A stretch of 64,000 nt of DNA, taken from Algoriphagus chordae. GTDB lineage: Bacteria; Bacteroidota; Bacteroidia; Cytophagales; Cyclobacteriaceae. Every line of letters starts with the position of its first letter. Within the stretch, counting starts at the first letter, position 1. The stretch covers positions 88,593-152,592 of the forward strand of contig NZ_QKZT01000010.1 in assembly GCF_003254055.1 (NCBI RefSeq), read 5' to 3'. Below the pieces are notes generated by a model, which saw only the letters and a program-made list of their open reading frames with translations, was not told where the DNA came from and did no database searches. Both the position numbers and the translations under genes were made by a program. Of the stretch, positions 7,728-17,351 are shown piece after piece.

Positions 7728-9023
7728 TTACTTTTCAAGCCATTTCCATCTATCTGCCCAATCCAATAAAAACTCTTTCCTATGTTTTGAGATGGTTTTA
7801 GCTCCCTGTTGATCCTTTATAAAGAGAGCCGGATCTACCTTGTCACTATACCAATTACTTCCTAGCTGATAATCATCGGGCGAAGCCTTTCCTGGCCAAG
7901 GATCCGTACTTACATAACCGCCTTGCAAGCCATCTAATTCAGCAATTGCACTTCGGGTTTTGTAGGTTCCTTTTTCTGGTTTTTTGGAGCTATACTTTAC
8001 ACCATACATACCTTCCCCTAAGTAATAGCCTGGCCAGATTTGATTTTGTACTTCCAGTTCAAATACAATCGAATCTTCTGAAACACTCAATTCTGGGCCA
8101 GTAAATCTCCATTCGATAGTGCCATAAGCAGCTACTGTATCCTCCAAAGTACTTCCGTCTATAAAAATATTTCGTGAGCTGTGATCGATTTTCTCAAAAC
8201 TACCTCCCCAACTTTCACCCATGGGATCATTTGGATCGCCGCTCATCAGGTAGGCTAGTGAGGGAGTATCCCCCATTTTAATCCTACCATCATAATACTT
8301 GATGAAATCCTTGCCCATAGCACCTCTGCCTTGGATGTAGTTGTCATAATAAGCATCACCTTTCACGTCTTTTGGAGAATCTTCATCCATAAACCAACCT
8401 CTATAAGTTGCATTTGCCTCAATCATCCACAAATCCGGATGATGCTCAGCGATATAAGAATAGGCATTGATGCTCCATTTTTTATTGGGCCCTCCTATCC
8501 AATAGACTCGAATATTGTCTTTAATCTCCGGCGCATCGTGGAGTGCCTGAGCGACATCCTCGATGCCTCCCCAGACAAGGACCCAAAGTGGTTGATCACT
8601 ATCTTTTTTCGCGCATTGAATAATCCATTCTGATCCTTCTGTAGCTGTGGTAAATCCTTTGAAAGGTGCCGCATCTTTCTCGCCTTGCTTGGTAATATCC
8701 CGAAGTGATTTTGGGGAAGGCAGTTCTGGAGCTTGTTTTAGTAGTTGCTTATAATCCTTTTCGTATAGGTCAATAATATCCAAAAAGTCCTGTTTACTCC
8801 CATCACCGAAAGGAGAAGAAACTAATCCTTCGATTTCGAATTGGTCAGAGTACATCAATAAATGTATCATTGACTGAAAGTCATCTGGATCTGTCCCTCC
8901 TATATCTGAGCTAATCAGTACCCGAGGCTTAATTGCCTTGTTATCAGCTGCACCGCAGCTTAGAAAGGAACCAATTACTAGGTATCCTATCAAACTCAAT
9001 CCAAAAACCCAAGTACTTTTCAT
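7728..9023 (-). CDS. Sde182-type nucleoside-hydrolase-like lipoprotein (paralogue B)
   Basis: 431 aa from Met at 9023 (the frame extends to 9077, but MKSTWVF starts the signal peptide). The signal ends FLSC with lipobox Cys23, so it is probably a surface or periplasmic lipoprotein. The nucleoside-hydrolase signature is SSDIGGTDPDDFQS (Asp 40, 45, 47, 48), and the later MGDTPSLAYLM matches the EGDTPS motif of its relatives. It is the most divergent of the six paralogues. It lacks the DPDGD-type C-terminal sandwich and instead ends in a region containing SKHRKEFLLDWADRWKWLEK. It is the first gene of the minus-strand run and is divergent from susC at 9347. Confidence 0.8.
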   Translation of the reverse strand: MKSTWVFGLSLIGYLVIGSFLSCGAADNKAIKPRVLISSDIGGTDPDDFQSMIHLLMYSDQFEIEGLVSSPFGDGSKQDFLDIIDLYEKDYKQLLKQAPELPSPKSLRDITKQGEKDAAPFKGFTTATEGSEWIIQCAKKDSDQPLWVLVWGGIEDVAQALHDAPEIKDNIRVYWIGGPNKKWSINAYSYIAEHHPDLWMIEANATYRGWFMDEDSPKDVKGDAYYDNYIQGRGAMGKDFIKYYDGRIKMGDTPSLAYLMSGDPNDPMGESWGGSFEKIDHSSRNIFIDGSTLEDTVAAYGTIEWRFTGPELSVSEDSIVFELEVQNQIWPGYYLGEGMYGVKYSSKKPEKGTYKTRSAIAELDGLQGGYVSTDPWPGKASPDDYQLGSNWYSDKVDPALFIKDQQGAKTISKHRKEFLLDWADRWKWLEK

Positions 9024-9077
9024 ATTGTATAACCTTCTTTTTAAGAACCTCATCAATATATCACAAACATTTATCAA

Positions 9078-9346
9078 TCAATGATATATCGTCCACATTC
9101 AGATTCAACTCTAGACTTGCAGCCCATCAAATGTATCAAAAAGAAAGTAAACGAAAAATAAAAAACAAATAATCGTAAATATTTTAGGCTAAATAGTTTG
9201 TTTATTTGTGCAAATTCATACTTTTATCCTACAAACCACTTGTTAATCCTTACTTTTAGCTTCTTTTGATTTCTTTTTATTAGGAAAAAGTAAACTATAA
9301 GTTCTACAAGTGTATTGAATCAACTTATTAACAAAACCCAGCTAAC
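9078..9346. promoter_or_regulatory. Divergent promoter region between Sde182/PL1 run and susCD
   Basis: A 269-bp AT-rich gap separates the minus-strand degradation genes from plus-strand susC. On plus, TTTG (9197-9200) is followed after 18 bases by TACTTTTA (9219-9226), close to the Bacteroidota TTTG/TAnnTTTG promoter pattern. On minus, TACATTTG (9135-9128) matches the -7 element, but no well-spaced -33 element was found. This arrangement would allow both arms to be induced together. Confidence 0.4.
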
Positions 9347-12300
9347 ATGAAGAAAATTTCACACACTAAAACAAAGCCTCCGCGGGAACAAGCCAAATTA
9401 TGGAGGTTTCTCTGGCTCTCCACCTTTTGTTTTGCCCTTATCAATTTCGAGATTTTGGCACAGAACACTCAGGTAATTGGAATTGTAAATGCCACAGATT
9501 ATGACGGAGCCCTTCCTGGGGCGACTATTTTGGTCAAAGGGACTAACACCGGGACTATTACCAATATAGATGGTAAATATTCCATCTTTGTCCCAAGTGG
9601 AGCCATTTTAGTATTCAGCTCTATAGGTTACATCACACAAGAAATAGAAGTAGGAAACCAGACAACCATCAATGTCATGCTAGAACCTGACGTGACTAAC
9701 ATGGAAGAAGTGGTAGTGATCGGTTATGGTACGGTGAAGAAAAGAGATCTAACAGGTGCGGTCACCTCTCTTAAAAATGAAGATATCGTACAAGTCCCTG
9801 CCCAAAACCCACTGGAGTCTATTCAAGGTAAGGTAGCAGGGGTGGACATCACCAGAGGTAGCGGTTCATCTTCATCAGGTATTAATATCCGAATCAGAGG
9901 AAATAGATCTATTGGGGCGAGCAACAACCCATTATTTATAGTAGACGGAGTGCAGACTGGAAATATTGACAATATCAATCCAAATGATATTGAATCCATG
10001 GAATTTTTAAAGGACGCTTCTTCAACAGCAATCTATGGATGGCAAGGCGCAAATGGAATAGTTATTATTTCTACCAAAAAGGGTGCAGTAGGCAAGCCAA
10101 AAGTAACATTCAATTCTTACTATGGAATTTCCGAAGTCTCTAGATATCCATCAGTAATGAATGGAGATGAATATGTGGCTATCAAAAGAGAAGCAAATAG
10201 AACTACCGGAAAATGGAATTCTGTTTCCGACGACCCCCTAATTTTTAACACCCAAGAACTGGATGCCATTGCAAATGGTGATTGGATCGATTACCAGGAT
10301 CTTCTATTCAGAAATGGTACTCAACAAAATTATAATATTGGTGTAAATGCAGGCAGCGACAAAACCAAAGTTTACACTTCAGTGGATTACTTTGGTGAAA
10401 CTGGTATTTTAAAATTTGACGATGTTAAGCGCTATACCTTAAGGGCAAATGTTGATCATACATTCAATAGTTGGATCAAAGCAGGACTGCAATCTCAAAT
10501 TGCTAATAGAGATGAAAGCTATCGCAGAGATCCGCTAAATATGGCGAATAAAATCATCCCTTTAGGAACAGTTTATGATGAAAATGGAGACTTTATAGTG
10601 TATCCCCTAGGCGGATCTTCAATAAGCCCATTAGCTGATGAGCAACCAGATATTTTTTCTAATACAGGCAAAATCACCAATGTGATAGCCAATGTCTATT
10701 TAGACCTGAAGCCTTTCAATGGATTTAGTTTCCGATCTAATTTCGGGACAAACATCAGTAACTCTAGAGTTGGCCTTTTTGAAGCATCTAATTCTATCAG
10801 TAGAAACGGAGGAACCAGCAGAGCGCAATACACCGCTTCGAACGGCCGCTTTTTCAATTGGGACAATGTGATCAATTATCAAAAAGAGATAAAAGATCAC
10901 TCTTTTACTATAACAGCTTTGAGTAGTTATGTTCAAAATGAAGGAGACGATGTACTAGCTCAAGGCGAAAATCAATTACTCCCAGGTCAATTGTTTTATG
11001 GCCTTGGGAATGCCCCGGATAATATTGCTATCAACAGTGGGTATGCCAAATGGAACGTCTTGTCCTTTGCTGCAAGATTAAATTACAGCTTCAAAGGAAA
11101 ATACCTTATCACCTTGACTGACAGAGCTGATGGAGCATCAAGATTGTCTGCAGGCAACAAATGGGCGTTTTTCCCTTCTGCAGCTTTTGCTTGGAGAGTA
11201 GTAGATGAAGGATTCATGCAAAACCTAGAAAGCATCAGTGAATTAAAGCTTCGTGCAAGCTATGGTGTGGCAGGAAATTCGGGCATACAACCATATGGAA
11301 CACAGAGCTCATTGACTAGAATGCCAATGGCCTTTGGTGAGTCAAGTTTCCAAGGATTCACCTTTTCACCTCTATTAGGCAATCCAGATGCAGGATGGGA
11401 GCTATCTGCTACCACCAATTTCGGGATTGACTTAGGGCTTTGGAAAAACAGACTTAGCGCTACCATAGACATTTATAACACCCAAACTTCAGATTTACTT
11501 CTTCCTCGTGGTTTACCCCCTACCACAGGAGTGCAGCAAGTGTTTCAAAACATCGGTAAAACAAGAAACCATGGAATTGAATTAGGGATAAACACGGTGA
11601 ATATAGAAAAAGCCGATTTCACTTGGGAGAGCACGCTGACTTTTACCAGAAATAGAGAAGAAATCGTATCTCTGGTAACCGATGGAGTGGATGACATAGG
11701 AAATGGATGGTTTGTAGGACAGCCTATTTCAGTATTTTATGACTATGAAAAACTTGGTATTTGGCAGACATCTGAAGCAGATGAAGCCCAATCCTACGGT
11801 CAAGTACCCGGAGACATTAAAGTAAAAGATCAAAATGGGGACAATAAAATAGATGCTGTTAATGATAGAATCGTCCTTGCTGGAAATAATAGACCTGATT
11901 GGTTTGGTGGTTTAAATAATAAGCTAACCTATAAAGCATTCGATTTCAGTGTGTATTTCTTTGCAAGATGGGGACAAACTATCAACCCAAATTTTCTCAG
12001 CAGGTATGACAGACAATCCAATCTAAGCAATAGCTCAAAGGCCATTGATTACTGGACCCCAGAAAATCCAACAAATGAATACCCTAGACCAAATGCAGGA
12101 GTATCAGGTTCATCAACACTCTATTGGAGTACAATAGGCTATGTAGATGGATCTTACATTAGGCTCAGAAACATTTCCTTAGGTTATACTTTGCCTGTAA
12201 AGGATAACTCATTCCTAAGCAATATGAGGATCTACTTCACCGGCACCAATTTGCTAACCTGGACTAAGAGTTCCAAACTAGATGAGTATGATCCCGAAAG

Positions 12301-12364
12301 AGGTGGCGGAGAAAGCTTCCCTATGTTAAAAAACTATGTTTTCGGAATTAACCTTGGTTTTTAA
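9347..12364 (+). CDS. SusC/RagA-type TonB-dependent outer-membrane receptor
   Basis: 1005 aa. A long N-terminal leader precedes a carboxypeptidase-D-like domain (GVVNATDYDGALPGATILVKG type, about 40-120), then the TonB plug beginning EEVVVIGYGTVKKRDLTGAV (about 125-240, with the SusC hallmark NPLFIVDGV). The 22-strand barrel follows and ends in a terminal Phe (VFGINLGF). It imports oligosaccharides across the outer membrane with the partner SusD encoded 21 bp downstream. Neighbouring pectate lyases and the sugar operon suggest a pectin-derived ligand. Confidence 0.93.
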   Translation: MKKISHTKTKPPREQAKLWRFLWLSTFCFALINFEILAQNTQVIGIVNATDYDGALPGATILVKGTNTGTITNIDGKYSIFVPSGAILVFSSIGYITQEIEVGNQTTINVMLEPDVTNMEEVVVIGYGTVKKRDLTGAVTSLKNEDIVQVPAQNPLESIQGKVAGVDITRGSGSSSSGINIRIRGNRSIGASNNPLFIVDGVQTGNIDNINPNDIESMEFLKDASSTAIYGWQGANGIVIISTKKGAVGKPKVTFNSYYGISEVSRYPSVMNGDEYVAIKREANRTTGKWNSVSDDPLIFNTQELDAIANGDWIDYQDLLFRNGTQQNYNIGVNAGSDKTKVYTSVDYFGETGILKFDDVKRYTLRANVDHTFNSWIKAGLQSQIANRDESYRRDPLNMANKIIPLGTVYDENGDFIVYPLGGSSISPLADEQPDIFSNTGKITNVIANVYLDLKPFNGFSFRSNFGTNISNSRVGLFEASNSISRNGGTSRAQYTASNGRFFNWDNVINYQKEIKDHSFTITALSSYVQNEGDDVLAQGENQLLPGQLFYGLGNAPDNIAINSGYAKWNVLSFAARLNYSFKGKYLITLTDRADGASRLSAGNKWAFFPSAAFAWRVVDEGFMQNLESISELKLRASYGVAGNSGIQPYGTQSSLTRMPMAFGESSFQGFTFSPLLGNPDAGWELSATTNFGIDLGLWKNRLSATIDIYNTQTSDLLLPRGLPPTTGVQQVFQNIGKTRNHGIELGINTVNIEKADFTWESTLTFTRNREEIVSLVTDGVDDIGNGWFVGQPISVFYDYEKLGIWQTSEADEAQSYGQVPGDIKVKDQNGDNKIDAVNDRIVLAGNNRPDWFGGLNNKLTYKAFDFSVYFFARWGQTINPNFLSRYDRQSNLSNSSKAIDYWTPENPTNEYPRPNAGVSGSSTLYWSTIGYVDGSYIRLRNISLGYTLPVKDNSFLSNMRIYFTGTNLLTWTKSSKLDEYDPERGGGESFPMLKNYVFGINLGF

Positions 12365-12385
12365 CCCATTCAAAAGCTCTTAACA

Positions 12386-14023
12386 ATGAAAAATACATCA
12401 CTAATTACACTACTCATTTTATCGATGGCTATGCTCAGCACTTCTTGTGATGACATGCTCGATGAGTACAACCCAAGTGGATTAACTGCTGAGGCAGTTT
12501 ACACTACACCTGAAGGCTTCGAATCACTAGTAAATGCCGCTTACTCTTATCAGAGATGGTGGTATGGCAAAGAGGAAGCTTATAATATGACAGAAATGGG
12601 AACAGATATTTGGATGAGTGCGGCTGGCGATGTTTGGCCGGATTTGACCACCTATACCAACCTGCAAGGCACCAATGCTCCAATTACAACACTTTGGACT
12701 CAACTTTATGCTGCAATCAACCTTACGAATGCAGGCATCAATAGAATCTCGGATGCTGGATTGACTCCAGCCTTACGAGTTCAAAGAGAAGCAGAACTCA
12801 GGTTCTTAAGAGCATTTTATTACTATCACATTGTAGAAACTTGGGGTGGAGTGCACTTCACCTTGGAAGAATCTCAAGGTATCATTACCACGGCCAACAA
12901 AACACCTGTGGACACATTTTACGCTCAAATTCTTGAAGACTTGGATTTTGCAGTGGCTAATCTCTCTCCTACTACTCCAGACTACGGAAGAGTTACCAAA
13001 CCTGCAGCTATGTCTTTCTTAGCACGCATCTACTTAACACGCAAAATGTATAGCGAAGCAAGTGCTATGGCCGAATCAGTGATCAATGGCGGGTTTGGGT
13101 TTGAACTGGTGTCTAATTACGCAGACCTGTGGGACATGGGTAATAACCATAATAGCGAAATTGTCTATGCTGTTAATTACGCAGAAAACTTAACGCTAAA
13201 TGATCTACGGAACACCTCTACCAATCCACTGGGTCATGGTCGAGGCAGTAACAACGGCCACTTGCACTTCTTGATGAAGTATGACAATCTACCAGGACTG
13301 ACAAGAGCAATTGAGTATGGAAGACCATTTAATAGATATATGCCAACTCGCTCATTATTAGATTTGTATAGTGAATCAGATGCTAGATATGAAGGGTCAT
13401 TTATGGAAGTATGGTATGCCAATTCCACTAACCTTCCTGATGGAATGAATATGGGAGACACGGCAGTAGTAGCCACTAGAAGTACTTTCTCAGGTAGCCA
13501 AGGTCATATTTACCAGGTATATAATAGAAATGATATATACAATGAAAATGGAACTGTGCGGGACAACCTTCGCTATCCTACTCTAACAAAACACATGGAT
13601 AATACTAGATCTAGTGCAAATGAAGCACAAAGCTCAAGAGATGCCTATGTAATCCGCTTTGCGGAATTGTATTTAATTGCTGCAGAAGCTCAGATGTATC
13701 AAGGTAACCTTCAAGCAGCCGCTGATCATATCAATGTAATTAGAGAAAGAGCTGCTAAACCAGGTCAAGAAGACGCCATGAAAATCACTTCGGATCAAGT
13801 TACGCTTGATTTCATCTTAGATGAGCGTGCAAGAGAATTTGCAGGTGAGCAATTGAGATGGTTTGACCTGAAAAGAACAAACAAACTAGTAGATAGAGTG
13901 CCTGCCTTGAACCCAGATGTGAAATCTGTAGACCAACATCATATGATTCGTCCTATTCCGCAATCACAATTGGATGCTGTCACAAACCGGTCCGAGTTCA
14001 CTCAAAATCCAGGATATCAATAA
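12386..14023 (+). CDS. SusD/RagB-type glycan-binding lipoprotein
   Basis: 545 aa. Signal peptide with lipobox STSC (Cys21), then DDMLDEYNPSGLT, the usual SusD start. TPR-like helices (LRFLRAFYYYHIVETWG) and the C-terminal DERAREFAGEQLRWFDLKRT motif followed by RPIPQSQLDAV define the family. It forms the lid on the SusC transporter encoded just upstream and binds the glycan at the cell surface. A GC-rich hairpin follows the stop codon. Confidence 0.93.
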   Translation: MKNTSLITLLILSMAMLSTSCDDMLDEYNPSGLTAEAVYTTPEGFESLVNAAYSYQRWWYGKEEAYNMTEMGTDIWMSAAGDVWPDLTTYTNLQGTNAPITTLWTQLYAAINLTNAGINRISDAGLTPALRVQREAELRFLRAFYYYHIVETWGGVHFTLEESQGIITTANKTPVDTFYAQILEDLDFAVANLSPTTPDYGRVTKPAAMSFLARIYLTRKMYSEASAMAESVINGGFGFELVSNYADLWDMGNNHNSEIVYAVNYAENLTLNDLRNTSTNPLGHGRGSNNGHLHFLMKYDNLPGLTRAIEYGRPFNRYMPTRSLLDLYSESDARYEGSFMEVWYANSTNLPDGMNMGDTAVVATRSTFSGSQGHIYQVYNRNDIYNENGTVRDNLRYPTLTKHMDNTRSSANEAQSSRDAYVIRFAELYLIAAEAQMYQGNLQAAADHINVIRERAAKPGQEDAMKITSDQVTLDFILDERAREFAGEQLRWFDLKRTNKLVDRVPALNPDVKSVDQHHMIRPIPQSQLDAVTNRSEFTQNPGYQ

Positions 14024-14043
14024 TTATTGGCCTATAGGGTTAG

Positions 14044-14088
14044 AAGGGAGGGCTGTGTTAAATTTTACAGAATACCCTCCCCTCTTTT
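14044..14088 (+). terminator. Terminator-like hairpin after susD
   Basis: GGGAGGG (14046-14052) pairs with CCCTCCC (14075-14081), with an inner CTGT/ACAG pairing, followed by CTCTTTT. It separates susCD from the regulator and sugar operon downstream. Confidence 0.65.
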
Positions 14089-14175
14089 AATTCAAAAATT
14101 TCAACTACCCCAACTCAATAAATCCAGAATAATTGGCTCAATCAATTTAGAATAATTATAGGTTAGTAGGGATTT

Positions 14176-14232
14176 AGCGAAAGCAAACAAAAACAAAAGC
14201 ATAAGTATTCGAAATAAGTTACTTTTGTTTTT
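14176..14232 (+). promoter_or_regulatory. Putative operator/promoter of the DeoR-led sugar operon
   Basis: An 11-bp perfect inverted repeat, AAAAACAAAAG (14189-14199) and CTTTTGTTTTT (14222-14232), brackets a 22-bp spacer. The right arm overlaps TACTTTTG (14220-14227), a match to the Bacteroidota -7 element TAnnTTTG. GCGAAAGC just upstream resembles A-rich DeoR-family half sites. Autoregulation by the gene starting at 14253 is inferred. Confidence 0.45.
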
Positions 14233-14252
14233 AATCAAGAAACAAAAAATCT

Positions 14253-15029
14253 ATGCTCCCCAAACAAAGAAAAGAAAAAATACTTGAGCTATTAAAAGAA
14301 GATGGTTCAGCTAAGGTGAATGATTTGGCACGCATCTTCAAAGTAACAGAAGTCACGATTCGACAAGACTTAGAAAAACTGGAAAAAAATGGTTTAGTAA
14401 TAAGGGAACATGGCGGAGTACATTTAAAAGATGTCGAAGATAAGGTCCGAAACTTCTCATTGGTACACCAAGAGAACCTCAAAGAAAAAGAAATCATTGC
14501 AGAAAAATGCCTTGAATTCATCCAACCCGGTGACACCATCATTCTAGATTCTGGATCTACCACTACAGAGATCGCCAAAAAGATTGTAAACATCAAAGGG
14601 CTCACAGTTATCACCAACGCTCTGAATATTGCACTTATGCTAGGCGCTAATCCCAATATTGACATCATCATGACAGGGGGAGAATTCAAAGCACCTACGC
14701 TTTCATTGACAGGACAGAAGGCTGCGGATTTCTTCAAAGGTCTAAACGTCCAAAAACTCTTTCTTGCAACAGCCGGGATTTCTTTAAAATCAGGACTTAC
14801 CTATCCTAGTCTTAGTGATCTGGTTGTGAAAAAAGCAATGATTGATGCAGCAGACACCACCTACTTGGTAGCAGACTCTTCCAAAATAGGCAAAAGTGCC
14901 TTTGCTAGCTTGGGTGCTCTGTCTTTGATAGATTATATCATCACAGATGAGGGGGTAGAAAACAAACATAAGGAAGTCTTTAAGGAACACGATATCCAAT
15001 TGATCATCGCAGAAGACACAACTAAATAA
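14253..15029 (+). CDS. DeoR/GlpR-family transcriptional repressor
   Basis: 258 aa. N-terminal winged helix (residues about 4-60: KVNDLARIFKVTEVTIRQDLEKLEKNG, then REHGGV), followed by the DeoR sensor domain with the sugar-phosphate loop DSGSTTTEIAKK (about 94-105). DeoR-family repressors respond to phosphorylated sugar intermediates, which fits control of the isomerase, transketolase, ABC importer and kinase genes that follow on the same strand. The isomerase gene begins 28 bp after its stop codon. Confidence 0.92.
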   Translation: MLPKQRKEKILELLKEDGSAKVNDLARIFKVTEVTIRQDLEKLEKNGLVIREHGGVHLKDVEDKVRNFSLVHQENLKEKEIIAEKCLEFIQPGDTIILDSGSTTTEIAKKIVNIKGLTVITNALNIALMLGANPNIDIIMTGGEFKAPTLSLTGQKAADFFKGLNVQKLFLATAGISLKSGLTYPSLSDLVVKKAMIDAADTTYLVADSSKIGKSAFASLGALSLIDYIITDEGVENKHKEVFKEHDIQLIIAEDTTK

Positions 15030-15057
15030 AACGCAGAAAACAGCTATAGCACAAGGA

Positions 15058-16473
15058 ATGAAAAAGCAAAACATAACTTTAGGGATAATCATCGGAAACA
15101 GAGATTTTTTTCCGGACAAACTGGTATCAGAAGCACGGATAGAAGTTCTTAAAATGCTGGGTGAACAGGGAATTAGAGCCATTATTCTGGATGAGACAGC
15201 CACTAAATTGGGTGGAGTAGAAACCTATACCGATGCAAGAAAATGTGCAGACCTATTCAAGAAACATAAAGATGATATAGCTGGAGTTTTGGTCGTCCTT
15301 CCAAATTTCGGAGATGAAAGAGGCATAGCTGACACGCTCCACCTAGCCGACCTGAAAGTACCTGTACTGATACAAGGCTACCCTGATGAACTCAATAAGC
15401 TTAATGTAGCAAATCGCCGAGATTCTTGGTGTGGCAAGATTTCCGTTTGTAACAACCTCTATCAATACGGCATCAAATACTCAATCACTACCAAACACGT
15501 AGTCCACCCTACAGACCCTTCGTTTTTGGCAGATCTAAAGCAATTTTTGGGTGTATGCCGTGTAGTGAAAGGAATGAAAAATGTGCGTATCGGTGCAATT
15601 GGAGCAAGACCAACTGCCTTTAATACCGTACGATACAGCGAAAAAATCCTGCAAAAAAATGGCATCTCTGTAGTTACCTGCGACCTGTCTGAGATCCTAG
15701 GATATGCAAATAAATTGGACAAATCTGATCAGCGCGTAAAGGACCATTTGGAGAAAATCCACAACTACGCGTCCACAGGAAAAACTCCTAGCGAGTCTCT
15801 GATCCAAATGGCCAAGCTTGATGTAGTATTGAATGATTTCATGACCGAAAATCAACTTGATGCAAATGCCATTCAGTGTTGGACTTCTTTGCAGCAAAAT
15901 TTTGGATGTAATGTCTGCACCAGCTCCAGCATGTTCAGCGAGGGAATGATCCCTAGCGCCTGCGAAGTGGATGTCACAGGAACGCTCAGTATGTATGCCA
16001 TGCAATTGGCTTCAGGCTCCCCGAGTGCATTAGTGGATTGGAACAATAACTACGCTGATGATGATGAAAAATGTGTGCTTTTCCACTGTGGAAACTGGGC
16101 AAAATCATTTCTGCCAGACATTGAAATCAGCAATGCTCCCATCCTAGGAACAACTGTGGGAGTAGAAAACACCTACGGAGCTTTGGATGGACGTACTCCT
16201 GCTTCCCCATTGACTTTCGGTAGAATCAGCACGGACGATACCCGAGGAATCATGAAAGCCTATGTCGGAGATGGTCAATTGACGGATGATGAATTGAAAA
16301 CATTCGGAAACCGAGCAGTAGCCAAAATCCCTAATCTTCAAGGTTTGATGAAACACATCTGCAAAAATGGCTTTGAGCATCATGTAGTTATGAATGCATC
16401 ACATACATCCGAAGCACTTAAGGAAGCATTTGAAAATTACATGGGATGGGAAGTTTACCATCACGAAGGATAA
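15058..16473 (+). CDS. L-fucose/L-arabinose isomerase-family sugar isomerase
   Basis: 471 aa, shorter than FucI. The C-terminal half shows the FucI/AraA metal-site pattern: CEVDVTG (Glu303) and LVDWNNNY (Asp327) with the later FHCGNW and HHVVMNASH histidines. The family interconverts aldoses and ketoses with Mn2+. By context (FGGY kinase, split transketolase, ABC importer and a GH140 enzyme in the same run) it is a candidate aldose-to-ketose isomerase for D-apiose to D-apulose; this is inference. A sulfoquinovose isomerase role (SqvD-like, with a split transketolase) is the main alternative, but the other genes of that route are absent here. Confidence 0.82.
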   Translation: MKKQNITLGIIIGNRDFFPDKLVSEARIEVLKMLGEQGIRAIILDETATKLGGVETYTDARKCADLFKKHKDDIAGVLVVLPNFGDERGIADTLHLADLKVPVLIQGYPDELNKLNVANRRDSWCGKISVCNNLYQYGIKYSITTKHVVHPTDPSFLADLKQFLGVCRVVKGMKNVRIGAIGARPTAFNTVRYSEKILQKNGISVVTCDLSEILGYANKLDKSDQRVKDHLEKIHNYASTGKTPSESLIQMAKLDVVLNDFMTENQLDANAIQCWTSLQQNFGCNVCTSSSMFSEGMIPSACEVDVTGTLSMYAMQLASGSPSALVDWNNNYADDDEKCVLFHCGNWAKSFLPDIEISNAPILGTTVGVENTYGALDGRTPASPLTFGRISTDDTRGIMKAYVGDGQLTDDELKTFGNRAVAKIPNLQGLMKHICKNGFEHHVVMNASHTSEALKEAFENYMGWEVYHHEG

Positions 16474-16520
16474 AACACATTAGATCAACTAACCTAATTG
16501 TTGAAAAAAATCACTTAAAG

Positions 16521-17345
16521 ATGACAGATAAAGAATTGAAACTGAAGTCTGTATTTCTGAGAAAAAACCTTCTCAAATACATTTATAAAGCAAAGGCGGG
16601 ACATACGGGAGGAAGCCTTTCATGTGTGGACATTCTCAATGTACTCTATAACAGAGTGCTTAATGTAGATCCAAGCAATTTCAAAAACCCTAACCGTGAT
16701 CGCTATATCCAAAGTAAAGGACATTGTGTAGAAGCCCTTTTTGTGACCTTGTCGGATCGCGGTTTTTTTCCAGAATCTGATCTGGAAACTCTATGTCAAT
16801 ACCAATCCCACTACATCGGGCATCCCACCAAAAAGGTGAATGGTGTAGAGCAAAATACCGGTGCACTGGGACATGGTCTTCCTATCTGCGTGGGAGAAGC
16901 TATTGCAGCGAAACTGGATAAAAAAGAGCATAGAATATTTACGCTTCTAGGAGATGGGGAATTGCCTGAAGGCTCAAACTGGGAAGCATTTCTATCCGCT
17001 TCTCATTACAAGCTGGATAATTTATATGCCATTCTGGACAACAACAAGCAGCAAATTACTGGGTCCAATCAAGAAGTAATGAACACAGATTCCCTACGGG
17101 ATAAATTGGAAGCTTTTGGCTGGTCGGTCCGGGAAGTAGATGGACATAATCTCGCCGATCTGGATGAGGCTTTGAATAATGGGCCTTTCGAAGCTGGTAA
17201 GCCCAATTTTATAATTGCCCATACCATTAAAGGTAAAGGAATCAGCTACATGGAACGTGTACTAAAATGGCACCATGGTGTACCAAGCCCAGAGCAGTAC
17301 GACTTGGCATTATCAGAATTAGACGCGACTGAAGCATTAATCTAG
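16521..17345 (+). CDS. Transketolase N-terminal (TPP-binding) subunit
   Basis: 274 aa from ATG at 16521; an in-frame ATG at 16446 overlaps the isomerase gene and is less likely. It covers only the pyrophosphate-binding half of transketolase: the AGHTGGSLSC start, the GHCVEALFV segment, and the TPP/Mg motif GDGELPEG followed by NNK (about 144-172). The C-terminal half is encoded 6 bp downstream, so the active site forms between two polypeptides. Split transketolases of this kind occur in special sugar routes, including apulose-4-phosphate transketolase (EC 2.2.1.13). Confidence 0.9.
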   Translation: MTDKELKLKSVFLRKNLLKYIYKAKAGHTGGSLSCVDILNVLYNRVLNVDPSNFKNPNRDRYIQSKGHCVEALFVTLSDRGFFPESDLETLCQYQSHYIGHPTKKVNGVEQNTGALGHGLPICVGEAIAAKLDKKEHRIFTLLGDGELPEGSNWEAFLSASHYKLDNLYAILDNNKQQITGSNQEVMNTDSLRDKLEAFGWSVREVDGHNLADLDEALNNGPFEAGKPNFIIAHTIKGKGISYMERVLKWHHGVPSPEQYDLALSELDATEALI

Positions 17346-17351
17346 CAAATC

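Noticed and set aside
9078-9346. Riboswitch or tRNA in the divergent promoter region
   Set aside because: No cloverleaf and no recognised aptamer core; only promoter-like elements seen.
14231-14737. Minus-strand open frame of 168 codons overlapping the DeoR gene
   Set aside because: It lies entirely antisense to a clear gene and has no family features; typical shadow frame.
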